This document shows, one piece after another, positions 1-8,368 of a DNA stretch of 64,000 nt. The stretch is from Alkalihalobacillus sp. BA299 (GTDB lineage: Bacteria; Bacillota; Bacilli; Bacillales; Bacillaceae_F). Position numbers and translations under genes: made by a program. The stretch spans positions 248,001-312,000 of the forward strand of contig NZ_JAFLJM010000001.1 of the NCBI RefSeq assembly GCF_017745675.1, written 5' to 3'. Within the stretch, counting starts at the first letter, position 1; each line of letters opens with the position of its first letter. The notes under the pieces were generated by a model. It did no database searches. It saw only the letters and a list, made by a program, of their open reading frames with translations, and was not told the origin of the DNA.

Positions 1-1
1 G

Positions 2-475
2 ACAATTCCAAGACTTAAATGGGAAATTGAAAGTAATGCTGCTGTGAAACCGCAACGGCCAGATATAATGTTTTTAAATAAACAGAAAATGTATGTCTTG
101 GATGCTAAGTATTATAATACTGATATGAATTTACCCGGATGGCATGATGTTGTAAAACAATTGTTTTATGCTTCAACAATTTTTAATCATATTAAATCAG
201 AAAATTTCAAGTCAAACGACCCCATAATAAAGAAACAAACGAAGTGTATTAAAAAGGTAGAAAATGCCTTTTTATTTCCGACAAGTGATGAAGTGGCTAT
301 AAAATATATAGGAAAAGTAAATATTGAGAATAACGATGAGTTTGATAGTATAAAGGCTTATAAAATTAATACATTATTGGCAATGAAATGTTATATTCGT
401 AAAGTAGAATATAATTTTGTTAAGACACTTATTGATGATCTTGATTATAGAGAAAAAAATGTTACGTTAAGTTGA
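2..475 (+). CDS. LlaJI-like restriction endonuclease, C-terminal part (5' end outside window)
   Basis: The reading frame is open from the left edge, so the start lies outside the window. The visible part reads IPRLKWE, then KPQRPDIMF, then VLDAKYY. The spacing of RPDI and DAKYY resembles the catalytic D...DxK region of PD-(D/E)XK nucleases, in particular the LlaJI family of type II restriction enzymes that act with a pair of 5-methylcytosine methyltransferases. No methyltransferase is visible; any partner would lie to the left. A GTG at 44 could be called as a start, but continuous coding upstream argues against it. The next genes (DUF6119, octameric membrane protein, helicase relic, HNH protein) suit a defence island. 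The family call is from memory of the motif and is only moderately sure; nuclease character is more secure than the exact family. Confidence 0.5.
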   Translation, partial: TIPRLKWEIESNAAVKPQRPDIMFLNKQKMYVLDAKYYNTDMNLPGWHDVVKQLFYASTIFNHIKSENFKSNDPIIKKQTKCIKKVENAFLFPTSDEVAIKYIGKVNIENNDEFDSIKAYKINTLLAMKCYIRKVEYNFVKTLIDDLDYREKNVTLS

Positions 476-487
476 ATTTTGTTTCAC

Positions 488-517
488 GACCAGTAGTGTT
501 TGAATGCTGGTCTTTTT
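488..517 (+). terminator. Intrinsic terminator of the restriction gene
   Basis: GACCAG and CTGGTC form a 6-bp stem, followed by TTTTT. It lies 12 nt after the stop codon at 475. Confidence 0.7.
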
Positions 518-528
518 AATTCATTAAA

Positions 529-680
529 CAGGAAGCTAAGGGACAGCAAGAGAACCGCCGTGTACCTTCGCCGAGACCCCGTTCCTCTCGACAAATCTCG
601 GGTTATTACAGTGACATTTTTTACAGTTTATTTGGTTCTAGGGACGTCTGTCCCTTCATAGTGGGGGACAGACCCTACTT
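529..680. repeat. Cluster of dispersed-repeat relics
   Basis: Three pieces lie side by side. At 538-587 is a relic that resembles the GGAAGC...GGGAC family found elsewhere in the window. At 589-616, on the minus strand, is a TGTCACTGT...CCCGA family copy ending in the same TTTGTCG tail as the copies at 58142 and 62897. At 641-680 are GGGAC/GTCCC palindromic bits. No gene is seen between 518 and 1109. Confidence 0.5.
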
Positions 681-759
681 CTGAAGAGGAAAGGAAACAA
701 GCATTTTTAAGAGTAAATTAAGAAACTTGTGTGTTTAACTCGCTAGACCTCCTTTATTT

Positions 760-805
760 ACATCAAAAAGACTCCTACCTAATTAGGGTGGAGTCTTTTT
801 GATGT
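760..805. terminator. Long near-perfect palindrome, probable bidirectional terminator
   Basis: ACATCAAAAAGACTCC and GGAGTCTTTTTGATGT pair almost perfectly around a short ACC...GGT centre. A-run and T-run lie inside the stem, so the structure could stop transcription from either side. It separates the restriction gene from the DUF6119 gene. Confidence 0.6.
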
Positions 806-1117
806 AAAAACTTTAGATATAATACTGAATTTTAATTTCATTAAATTTAGCTCGAGATAAAACTATGCTAAATAATTTAAATATCCTAAATCCTTTTATT
901 GTAAATGTTATAATAGGAAATATTAGAATATTTTGTCTAAGTATAGGAGGGAAAATATATTGATGTTTGAACATTTTTAGTAATTCCTGCTCTTAGCAAT
1001 AAAATTAGTCCGGTAAAATCAGTTGATCTTTACTATTGAATATTATTTATATGATTAAATGATTATATCCTAGCTGTTTAGTATATATAATATTGAAAGT
1101 TTTATAGGGGTGTCTAA

Positions 1118-2734
1118 ATATCTAAAATAAATTTATACAGAATTGATGAAGGAAATCATAGAGTTTTTTTTAATTATTTAGAAGAGAAACTAGTTTATAT
1201 TGAAAATAAAGAATTAGAAGATGAGGAAGGAGAAAAATATTCATTTTCATTATTTAAAATTAATGAAGAAGTAGATAAAGAAATTAGTTGGAATTGGATT
1301 TTAAATGAGTTCGAACAACCGTTGTTGTCAGTTAAATCACAACCAAGAGCAGTACTAGTAATTGAGTATGATGATCAAATGTATGCGGTGACATTTGGAA
1401 GTGCATTTTTCTTAGTAGATAAATATTGTGATAGAAATTTTGCATTCGAATTTGCTAGAAGAATGAAATATTTAGAGATTAAAACGACTACTTTATTATC
1501 ACCTAATATGCAAAGGAATAAGAATATTAGTACATATATAAATTACGAAAGCTTAGAGTTTGATAGTGGTGAGTCGTTTGCAAAATTAAAGGCAAAGTTA
1601 AATTTAGACGAGTACAATAATGCATTAATTGGGGAAACTGTCGAATTTGGAAACTCTATAAAATTCGATTTAAAAGTTTCAAATTTAGAAAATGTAAGCC
1701 GGCTAATAACATTTATAAAATTAATATTAAATCAAGATGAAATATATAAAATTCCCGTATTTAATAATGTGACAGACAAAGATCTCTTAGAACAACTAGA
1801 GACCAACTTATTTTCAAAGATTGAGGAAAATATTAATGCTATAACTATATCTGAGTTAGATATTATCGGAGTTTCAGAGATATTTAATAATCAAGATACA
1901 TTTTTTGAGCTTTGGCACGGTCATAAAAGAAAAGAAATAGAAAGTCTTAATTTTGCTGAGGTAGAAAGGTTCGCTGAAGAAAAAGAAATCGAATTATCTA
2001 AAGAGATTCTCAATATTAAGGTGAAAAGTTTTAATAACGGTAAATCCATTAGAACAGACAAAATAAGAAATTTAATTGATTATGTAGACGATGATAATAG
2101 GTGTGTTTTAAATAAAGGAATATGGTATCACTATAATGATGATTATCAGAAGTACTTGGAGGACTCTATTTCAGAAATAGAAGTGATTTATAGTCAAGAG
2201 TATGATTTTAGTGATTCAATTCATCAGGATTTTATTGATGAAAAATTTAACGAAGAAAAAGAAGAGCCTGAATTCGAGGGATTGACTGATTCGAAAATAA
2301 AAGAAAAATTAAAGAATAAATACTATGCAGAAAGAGCTTTTAATCTTTTAAGAGTAAGAGATGGTTTTGAAAATTACGATAGAGTTACAAATAGTTATGC
2401 AGGTGCACAGATAGAGTTAATGGATTTATACAAGGATGAAACTATGTACGCAGTAAAAATAGGTAGTGCCTCCTCAACATTATGTTATGCCGTAGATCAA
2501 TCTATAAGTTCTTTGAAAATGTATAAACATAATACTTTGGAGGGAATGCCTGCTATAAAGAATGTTGCAGTGTGGTTGGTTTTAAAGAGACAACCGCTTT
2601 CTCTAAATCAAAGTGGACAACCAGATTTAAATACTCTAAATATGATTATGCTAAAAAATAAATTAGATTCGTGGAAAAAAGAGGTTAGATTGCAGGGGCT
2701 TAACCCCATTGTATATATAAACTATAAACAATAG
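1118..2734 (+). CDS. DUF6119 / TIGR04141-like sporadic defence-island protein (5' end abnormal)
   Basis: This is about 538 residues, the usual size of this family (often 540-570). The family is sporadically distributed and frequently sits near restriction and other defence genes; its activity is not known to me. The frame is open from 1118 and starts ISKINLYRIDEG, the expected family N-terminus, but it contains no ATG, GTG or TTG before 1322, which would remove about 68 conserved-looking residues. A GTG at 1110 with AGGGG just upstream reads MSKYLK and then stops at 1128. Joining it to the long frame needs one base to be missing near 1120. So either a one-base deletion has silenced the gene, the assembly has an error, or a rare ATA/ATT start is used. 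The C-terminal part carries VKIGSASSTLCYAVDQS, a typical family segment. The protein is probably cytoplasmic. Confidence 0.6.
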   Translation: MSKINLYRIDEGNHRVFFNYLEEKLVYIENKELEDEEGEKYSFSLFKINEEVDKEISWNWILNEFEQPLLSVKSQPRAVLVIEYDDQMYAVTFGSAFFLVDKYCDRNFAFEFARRMKYLEIKTTTLLSPNMQRNKNISTYINYESLEFDSGESFAKLKAKLNLDEYNNALIGETVEFGNSIKFDLKVSNLENVSRLITFIKLILNQDEIYKIPVFNNVTDKDLLEQLETNLFSKIEENINAITISELDIIGVSEIFNNQDTFFELWHGHKRKEIESLNFAEVERFAEEKEIELSKEILNIKVKSFNNGKSIRTDKIRNLIDYVDDDNRCVLNKGIWYHYNDDYQKYLEDSISEIEVIYSQEYDFSDSIHQDFIDEKFNEEKEEPEFEGLTDSKIKEKLKNKYYAERAFNLLRVRDGFENYDRVTNSYAGAQIELMDLYKDETMYAVKIGSASSTLCYAVDQSISSLKMYKHNTLEGMPAIKNVAVWLVLKRQPLSLNQSGQPDLNTLNMIMLKNKLDSWKKEVRLQGLNPIVYINYKQ

Positions 2735-2821
2735 TAGCAGGTTTATTTAATCGAAAGGTAAATCCCTAGTTCATTAACCAAAGAAATGTTTATTAAGAAT
2801 AATATATTATGTGGTGAGCAA

Positions 2822-3586
2822 ATGACTAATATTAATAATAATTCAAAGTCTAGTAGAAACGAATACCTTTCTCATTTTGATAGCAAAAGAAACAACAGAA
2901 AAGCAAATCAAAATACTGATGAATATAAAACAAGTTTTCAGAAGCGTGAAGCGGCACTACAATTAGCTTTAGATATACGAAAATTTGAAATTGAATTATA
3001 TTGGAAGAGAGCTACATATTTTTGGGGCTTTTTAATAGTTATATTTGGGGGTTATTTTGCGGTCCTAACCGTGAAGAATGATGAGATGCCCTATAAAGAT
3101 GAATCGTTATTGCTAATCAGTTGTCTTGGGACGATAGTTTCTTGGAGTTGGTACTTGGTAAATAAGGGGAGCAAGTTTTGGCAAAACAATTGGGAAAGAC
3201 ACGTTGATTTACTTGAGGATGATTTTACAGGTCCACTCTATAAGTTAGTTTTTGATAATGAAAAAGAAAGTATAAAAGAATATCTTTTTAATTTTTTAAA
3301 GCCAAAAACATATTTGAAAGCCGGTAAATATTCAGTTTCTAAAATAAATCAAGCCTTAAGTCTATATATTTTCTGTATTTTTTTTGGAATGGCCTTATCT
3401 AATTTTATTAGACTTTTACCGAGAAATCTATCGATTGGGAGTTTTGATATAAAGTACGAACATAGTGTTTATTTTTTTGCTGGATTAACGCTGATTTTTT
3501 GTATTGTTATATTACCTTTATGTAAAAGTGATCTTGAAGGAAAAATATTAGCAGAAGTGAAAATAACGAAGAGGCATTTTGATTAA
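2822..3586 (+). CDS. RipA-like octameric membrane protein
   Basis: The protein is 254 residues if the ATG at 2822 is used. That start has GGTGAG just upstream and is preferred over the ATG at 2786, which has no ribosome site. A polar N-terminus is followed by FEIELYWKRATYFWGF and two close membrane helices (about residues 65-85 and 95-110). Next come WQNNWERHVDLLED, a cytoplasmic stretch, and two more helices (about 178-196 and 214-234). The YWKRA.YFW...FWQ.NWE.H pattern matches the family annotated as RipA/8xMP octameric membrane proteins. It is 50 nt downstream of the DUF6119 gene and may form a unit with it. A membrane-acting partner in a defence locus is an inference. Confidence 0.55.
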   Translation: MTNINNNSKSSRNEYLSHFDSKRNNRKANQNTDEYKTSFQKREAALQLALDIRKFEIELYWKRATYFWGFLIVIFGGYFAVLTVKNDEMPYKDESLLLISCLGTIVSWSWYLVNKGSKFWQNNWERHVDLLEDDFTGPLYKLVFDNEKESIKEYLFNFLKPKTYLKAGKYSVSKINQALSLYIFCIFFGMALSNFIRLLPRNLSIGSFDIKYEHSVYFFAGLTLIFCIVILPLCKSDLEGKILAEVKITKRHFD

Positions 3587-3772
3587 TTAATAATTCTGTA
3601 GTTCAATTGTGTTTGTAATTAAAGGTTAGAAAGGAATATAAATTTAAACTACTATGATATTTAGATTCAAATCAAGGGATTGTAAAAATGGAAAAGGAAG
3701 CATATGAGAGGAAGCTACCCTTTCAGGCAGTTAGTTAAAGAAGGATGATTACTTCTCTAGTATTTAGAAGAA

Positions 3773-3913
3773 ATGAGTGTATTTTATGTAGCAATTACAA
3801 GAGCAAAAAAACAGGTTTATTTTAGTGCTGGTAAAAAAAGATTAAATGGTTCTGGTGAAGAAAAAACGTCTAAATTGAGTTGTTTTTTAAGTTTATCAGG
3901 TATCAAGATATAA
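3773..3913 (+). pseudogene. UvrD-type helicase, C-terminal relic
   Basis: A short frame reads LEEMSVFYVAITRAKKQVYF and ends SCFLSLSGIKI. This is the motif VI region and tail of a superfamily 1 (UvrD/Rep/GajB-like) helicase. A TAG at 3758 interrupts the frame upstream and no other helicase motif remains, so this is the 3' stub of a lost gene. An ATG at 3773 could produce 46 residues, but no function is expected. It lies between two defence-type genes. Confidence 0.6.
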
Positions 3914-4044
3914 TATAGCAAAGGTTATAGTTGTGGAAAAAAAGCGTACACATATTGACTATTAGATCACTTTGTTTATCTAAATTAAAATAATTGTTAA
4001 TATATGGTGGTATAACTAGATTTTTTATGTAATGAGGGGATAAT

Positions 4045-5052
4045 GTGGGTATTTCTGTAAAAACAAGAAAGATGTTGTGGGGAAAAGCAGCAAATCGATG
4101 TGCTTTTTCTACTTGTAGACGAGAACTTGTTATGGATGAAACTGAAACAGATGATCCGTCAATAATTGGAGAAGAGTGCCATATTGTTGCAAGAGAGGAT
4201 GATGGCCCTAGAGGAGATGCGGACTTTCCCAAAGAACAAAGAGATCTATATGGTAATCTACTTCTATTGTGCAATATTCATCATAAAGTTATTGATGACC
4301 AAGAAAAAGCTTATTCGGTGGACAAGTTAAAAGAAATTAAAAAGGAACACGAAGAATGGGTAAGAAATTCATTAGATATTGATGAAATAAGAATAAAACA
4401 TGAATTAATTTACTCATCTTATATCGATGAATGGGTAAAAAGAGCTGATTTGGATAATTGGGAAGCATGGACCTCTTGGTTACTTGGTTCAGGTCAACCT
4501 GGTATTGGAAAGCAAAAATTGAAAGAACTAGATGAATTAAAGCACTGGATATTTACAAGGGTTTTGCCAAATACACTTATTGAGCTGGAGAATGCTTTTG
4601 AGAATTTCAGAAGAGTCCTTTCAGATCTTATTAATACCTTTAGTCTTCATGCAATTGAGAGAGGTGAAGGACTAGAAACTGAAAAGTTTTATAGGTTAGA
4701 CAGATGGGATCCTGAATTGAATAGTAAATTGCATAAGGAATATATGTTTCATGTAGATTTAATTATGGACCTAACTGTAGAATTGACGCGCGCTGGTAAT
4801 TATGTCTGTGATCAAGTAAGGCGATATATTCTATCAGATTTTCGACTGAAGGATGGGTTGCTAGTTGTTACCAGTGGGCCGTATATGGATTTGTCATTTA
4901 GGACGCATAAAGTAAGATATATTGGTGATCAAAGAACCGGTATTCCATATACAAATCTTAATCAATTTAAAACAGAAAGACAAAGCAGAGATTTTTGCTT
5001 TGGTGTAGGAATAGATGTTAATGAAGCAATCAAGATGGGGGTAGAGTACTAA
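4045..5052 (+). CDS. HNH endonuclease domain protein
   Basis: This is a 335-residue protein starting at GTG 4045, with GAGGGG upstream. Residues 9-115 form an HNH module: the zinc knuckle CAFSTC (C19, C24), then EECHI (C45, H46), then NLLLLCNIHHKVIDD (N71, C76, H79, H80, D84). The ordered C..C, H, N...HH pattern is typical of HNH nucleases that cut DNA with a divalent metal. The C-terminal 210 residues are helical, rich in acidic and aromatic residues, and unrecognised; they may be a sensor or partner-binding domain. HNH domains of this W..AANRC type often end defence effectors. No cyclase or sensor gene is beside it, so the system assignment stays open. It would act on DNA in the cytoplasm. 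Confidence 0.6.
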   Translation: MGISVKTRKMLWGKAANRCAFSTCRRELVMDETETDDPSIIGEECHIVAREDDGPRGDADFPKEQRDLYGNLLLLCNIHHKVIDDQEKAYSVDKLKEIKKEHEEWVRNSLDIDEIRIKHELIYSSYIDEWVKRADLDNWEAWTSWLLGSGQPGIGKQKLKELDELKHWIFTRVLPNTLIELENAFENFRRVLSDLINTFSLHAIERGEGLETEKFYRLDRWDPELNSKLHKEYMFHVDLIMDLTVELTRAGNYVCDQVRRYILSDFRLKDGLLVVTSGPYMDLSFRTHKVRYIGDQRTGIPYTNLNQFKTERQSRDFCFGVGIDVNEAIKMGVEY

Positions 5053-5549
5053 AATTTAATAAATTCCGCTATAAATTTTTTGGGTAAAACGTTCTAAGTG
5101 ATTAGAGATGATTTTTTTGTAAGGTAAACACTCCTACACCATCCTATCTGCGACTAATACTCAAGCCATTTGGAGTGCGGAAACAAAAGGGCAGGTGAAA
5201 TCTTTTACCTGAATTACAAATCCAAATCATTCTACACAAATTTTACACAGCAAATGTGAAGAACATTATAATATCAATGATTAAGAGGCTATTTCGCCCC
5301 CCGACCACCAGTATCGATATTATCTCAGAGTGCCTTATTCTTTACAGGCACTCTGAATTCTAAAGTTATACCAAATTATAAGGGTATATAAAACATCAAT
5401 AGCGGCGGTTCTTTCTTCGTTTTACGTCACCGATAAACACGTTTTGGTATTTGCTTATATCAATAGACTGTTCCCTTTTATTAAATGACAACTTGAGAAA
5501 TGCTTGAAAGAAAATGTGCTCATCTCCAATACACAACTCTAAAAACACA
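5053..5549. other. Non-coding gap with one hairpin
   Basis: No gene is supported here. At 5326-5356 a 10-bp inverted repeat (CAGAGTGCCT/AGGCACTCTG) is not followed by a T-run on either strand. An open frame at 5396-5590 (minus) is a shadow of the neighbouring gene's 3' end. Confidence 0.5.
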
Positions 5550-6404
5550 CTATCCCTCCAACCAACGCCCCCACGGATCTTTCTCAGCAACCACCTTCCT
5601 CTTCTCTACAGTAAGCAAATTCGCCACGGTCCCGTAAAAATAAGGCATAAAGCTAGACTTGATCCGCTTTTGCTTATACCGAAAAACAGTTTGTTTAAAG
5701 GCATGGACAATGGTTGGCAGCAATGCATCGATTGAAGTGTCTTTAGCGAATTTGGCTGATCGATAGGCGATTTGTGCTCTGTTCCATAGACCACAAATTT
5801 CCGTCGCTCGGTTAAAAAATGGTTTGACGACTTTGATGAATGGTGTTGGAACATAATCAGGAACGAAAGAATGGTCCAATTTGTTCATGTCGATTTGATC
5901 GATCTTTTTGACCTCTTCTTGACGAAGATCTTTATCTTTTAATGTTTTTGTTTCAACAATATGAGTTTCCGGTTGTTTTTTGTGCTCATCAGGCTTTGGT
6001 AGTTGCGGCTTTTTGCTGTTTTTGCGCTCTGGCAATTTTTCGTTGTTGGGCGTGTCAAAGCGGTTAAAAATATAAACACTGTGCGCGTAGCCTCCTGTTT
6101 CTCTTACTGTGTGAATAATAGAAATGATCCCAAATGACTTCGCTTTTCTAAGCATTCGTTCAAACGTGGACCGAGAAATGCCACCTTTTGTGTCTTGGCA
6201 GGCTTGTACTAATTTACAAATGCGTGCGTTACAAACACCGAGTACTTTCACGCTAAAACGAGTGAGTACATCAAACGCGATTCGTTCGCCTTTTGTAAAG
6301 TGATGTCCGTGGATTTCTAGTGCTTTTTTATTGGAAACGTTAAATTCCTCTAAATTCGAAAACTGACTATATTGCTTGTATTGTTCAATTCTACCTGACT
6401 TCAT
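5550..6404 (-). CDS. HTH (replication-initiator-like) cytosolic protein, cassette copy 1
   Basis: The protein has 284 residues, ATG start, with AGGGAG 8-9 nt upstream. Residues 35-115 look like a winged helix: FTKGERIAFDVLTRFSVKVLGV, then GISRSTFERMLRKAKSFGII, then GYAHSVYIFNRF. The middle (about 120-175) is a low-complexity K/E/Q/P linker. The end (about 180-284) holds VPDYVPTPFIKVVKPFFNRA and LWNRAQIAYRS, a conserved helical block. I recognise this only as a common Bacillus family of unknown role; the shape recalls plasmid or phage replication initiators. It is the only intact copy; broken copies lie at 19288-19546 and 36393-36877. It is the last gene of a minus-strand set with an XRE regulator and a ComK-like gene. 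Confidence 0.6.
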   Translation of the reverse strand: MKSGRIEQYKQYSQFSNLEEFNVSNKKALEIHGHHFTKGERIAFDVLTRFSVKVLGVCNARICKLVQACQDTKGGISRSTFERMLRKAKSFGIISIIHTVRETGGYAHSVYIFNRFDTPNNEKLPERKNSKKPQLPKPDEHKKQPETHIVETKTLKDKDLRQEEVKKIDQIDMNKLDHSFVPDYVPTPFIKVVKPFFNRATEICGLWNRAQIAYRSAKFAKDTSIDALLPTIVHAFKQTVFRYKQKRIKSSFMPYFYGTVANLLTVEKRKVVAEKDPWGRWLEG

Positions 6405-6405
6405 T

Positions 6406-6639
6406 TTAAAATCTCCCTAATTGTATCGTTCCTTCAAAATGTATATAGAGAGATCGAGGGGAAAACGGTGGGTGAATTTGAATATTTTTTGTTAAGATGG
6501 AACCTTTTCGCCAGTGTGGGTCCTTTTTCGTCAAGTGGTGTTTGTATTGCTTTGTAATAAGCTTCTTTGTTTCGTTCATTTGTTTGATAGGATGAAAATG
6601 ATTGTAGTGGGTGATTGAATAAGTGTGGCTGGATTTCAA
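6406..6639 (-). pseudogene. Truncated N-terminus of a second HTH-family gene
   Basis: A TTG at 6639 has AGGAGG 7 nt upstream and reads MKSSHTYSITHYNHF, then QMNETKKLITKQYKHHLTKK, then loses homology. The first 45 residues align with the N-terminus of the HTH protein encoded just downstream (MKSGR.EQY...; FTKGER) and with the short frames opening cassette copies 2 and 3 (MKSGHTDLF.., MKSAIDPF..). It looks like the head of a paralogue whose body was deleted. It could still make a 77-residue peptide. Confidence 0.5.
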
Positions 6640-6758
6640 GGGGATGCCTCCTAAGGTTTGTTGGTTGGTAATAAGTAGTTAGTGGTTAGTTGTTAGATTG
6701 GTAGTTTATATAGGTGTTAAGGATGAGGTGGTTTGGACCTGGTGTTTTAGGGGGTGCT

Positions 6759-7237
6759 CTAGTTGTGGGTTAGGTAGGGTGTGAAGCGGGTGATGCAGTA
6801 GGATGTGCGTTGCAGCTGTCGTTCCATCGTATGGTAGGACACTTGCGGCAGCAGTTCTTTTTCGTCTTTGAAGATGATGTATGTATGAGTTGGGATATCG
6901 GGATAACGTTTGATTGCTTGAATGTGATGATAGAAGAGCCAGTGGCATTCATGAAGTTTCGGAGAGTGAGTCGGGAAGGCGTAGACTTGCTCGTGTGGGA
7001 TCACAGGGATCGGAGCTTTTGTTGTGATCCCCGTTTTATAGTAACCGCAGCTCTCCTGCCATCCAAATCGGCACCGCCTTCTAAGCAGGCTTCTTTAATG
7101 AGCTGCAGCGGTGTCTTTTTTACGTAAAAGCGGTGGTTTTGTTCCCATATGATTGTTTGATAGTCAGTATGATAGGCAGGGAGGAGGGCAGACGTGTCTC
7201 GATTAATGTCATTGTGGGGAAGAATGATTTCATTCAT
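6759..7237 (-). pseudogene. comK: ComK-like competence regulator, frameshifted (cassette copy 1)
   Basis: ComK is the DNA-binding master activator of competence genes in Bacillus. The frame from 7237 reads MNEIILPHNDINRD, YHTDYQTIIWEQNHRFYVKK and GGADLDGRRAAVTIK, then stops at 7001. The next frame supplies KAPIPVIPHEQVYAFPTHSP, ECHWLFYHHI, SYHTMERQLQRTS and ITRF. These are the conserved ComK blocks (RFYV..TPL, GR.A, FPT.S, W..HHI). The two frames join cleanly if one A is restored in the AAAA run near 7033. The gene is therefore either broken by a one-base deletion or mis-sequenced. The restored length is about 160 residues, shorter than B. subtilis ComK (192). It sits between the XRE gene and the HTH gene. 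Confidence 0.7.
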
Positions 7238-7344
7238 TTGGTGGGCTCCTTTTTATGGAGGTTTTTTTCGTGGTATGTTGAACACTCGTGTGATGAATTA
7301 TATAATTTGAAGATGTTAAATAGGTTGGTCAGAAGAATGGTGTC

Positions 7345-7640
7345 CTACTGCTCATCGGTTTGTACATCCCGAATAAATTGTTGCACTTCTTCATAGGCAT
7401 CTGTTAGTAAATCTACTAAATTTAGATTAAGTACAGTGGCAATTTTCATAATTGTAAATTGGGATGGCATCACTTTGCCTCTTTCAATATCGCTATAATG
7501 GGAACGGTTGATGAGTGCATCGTGTGCCACATCATCACTGTTCAGGCCAAGATACTTTCGTCTAGCAGCAATCTTTCGTGCGACAATTTTTGAACTTTCT
7601 TGTAGGCTTTTTCTTCTGGACTCTCAAACTCTTTCAACAT
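7345..7640 (-). pseudogene. XRE-family HTH regulator, frameshifted (cassette copy 1)
   Basis: From ATG 7640 the frame reads MLKEFESPEEKAYKKVQK and then goes out of phase. The other frame continues KIVARKIAARRKYLGLNSDD and VAHDALINRSHYSDIERGKV. This is a typical XRE helix-turn-helix (Y-S-D-I-E-R-G-K before the second helix pair), followed by KIATVLNLNLVDLL. Adding one A to the AAAAA run near 7587 joins them. Without it the downstream part could only begin at the ATG-like start near 7530 and would lack the first helices. This would be a cytoplasmic repressor, probably of its own cassette. Confidence 0.6.
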
Positions 7641-7851
7641 ATTTACTCCTTTTTAATAACTATAATCAGTTATTAAAAAGACATTTACGACCGGCTACAG
7701 ACGATATAATTACATATAATGTAAATTTGTTATATTTTTTTTTTGAGTTTCTGCCACAACAATATCACCGTTTCTAAGTACTAGAGAAAATGGTAGAAGG
7801 TCCTCATGGGAAGTGGAGCTTTTACCTACTATTCTGGTTCAATAAATTGGT

Positions 7852-7878
7852 TTTGGCGACGTACGATCGGTATCATAA
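7852..7878. promoter_or_regulatory. Conserved site in front of XRE gene, copy 1
   Basis: TTTGGCGACGTACGATCG followed by GTATCATAA. The same 18 bases occur at 20347, also just outside the XRE gene of cassette copy 2. The core holds CGTACG and CGATCG palindromes. It could be an operator of the XRE regulators or the cassette boundary. Confidence 0.5.
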
Positions 7879-8001
7879 TAGAAAAAATTTTTGCTGAAAA
7901 ATAAATTAGACAGGGGATCTAGCCTTGTCTTAAGGATAAAGACAAATGGTAAAAGTAAACTCTTGATTAAGAACAGAATACTAGGAAGGGGATCGTATGT
8001 T

Positions 8002-8010
8002 TGCTATAAT
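8002..8010 (+). promoter_or_regulatory. Extended -10 promoter of the toxin gene
   Basis: TGCTATAAT matches an extended -10 (TGnTATAAT) 66 nt before the toxin start. No clear -35 is seen. Confidence 0.45.
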
Positions 8011-8078
8011 AGGTATAGCAACTACATAAAGCGGAAGGCGATTGACACTCCCTATAAAGAAAGGGGGTGTTAAGTTTG

Positions 8079-8225
8079 GTGACTTACGAAACAATGAATG
8101 TAATGTTTCAATTTAGAACATTCATCGTTACTCTATTTTTAGCTGTTGTAGCGATGATTGCACTTGTCGCCAATAAAGTGAAACTTCATTCGGTGGTGGG
8201 GCTTTTCCCACTGAAAGTTAGTTGA
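8079..8225 (+). CDS. Putative holin-like type I toxin (TxpA/BsrG-like)
   Basis: The product is a 48-residue peptide starting VTYETMNVMFQFRTFIVTLF, then LAVVAMIALVANK, with a polar tail. YET...M.QF.TFI.TL followed by one membrane helix (about 11-31) and a basic end is the signature of the Bacillus holin-like toxins paired with antisense RNAs. AAGGGGGTG lies 7-10 nt upstream. TTG at 8076 or GTG at 8079 could start it; GTG gives the family-like M-T-Y-E-T beginning. The peptide would insert in the membrane and depolarise it if not silenced. The tail after the helix is longer than in many relatives (about 17 residues). A companion RNA is expected on the opposite strand downstream, but I could not define its promoter. 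Confidence 0.65.
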   Translation: MTYETMNVMFQFRTFIVTLFLAVVAMIALVANKVKLHSVVGLFPLKVS

Positions 8226-8368
8226 ACCAATCGGGTTGTTACTGAGGCCCACACGATGTGGATCACACAGACGTTGCCACAGGACGTGGCGATTTTATTC
8301 TGTGTTTATCCTCTCCCACTTTTCTCAACGTTTTGAAGTGGGGGGAGCGCCTGTTAAACGGGATAAAA

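Noticed and set aside
3903-4274. Minus-strand open frame of 123 codons opposite the HNH gene
   Set aside because: It mirrors the HNH coding frame and starts without a ribosome site.
4947-5060. Possible fusion of the HNH protein with a CBASS-type sensor domain
   Set aside because: The C-terminal 210 residues show no SAVED, CAP or other recognisable sensor motif and no cyclase gene is next to it.
6706-7004. Several overlapping minus- and plus-strand frames in the comK region
   Set aside because: Only the frame carrying FPTHSP...HHI fits ComK; the others are shadows.
7133-7777. Plus-strand frames with hydrophobic or cysteine-rich products
   Set aside because: They lie antisense to the comK and XRE frames, lack ribosome sites and show no family.
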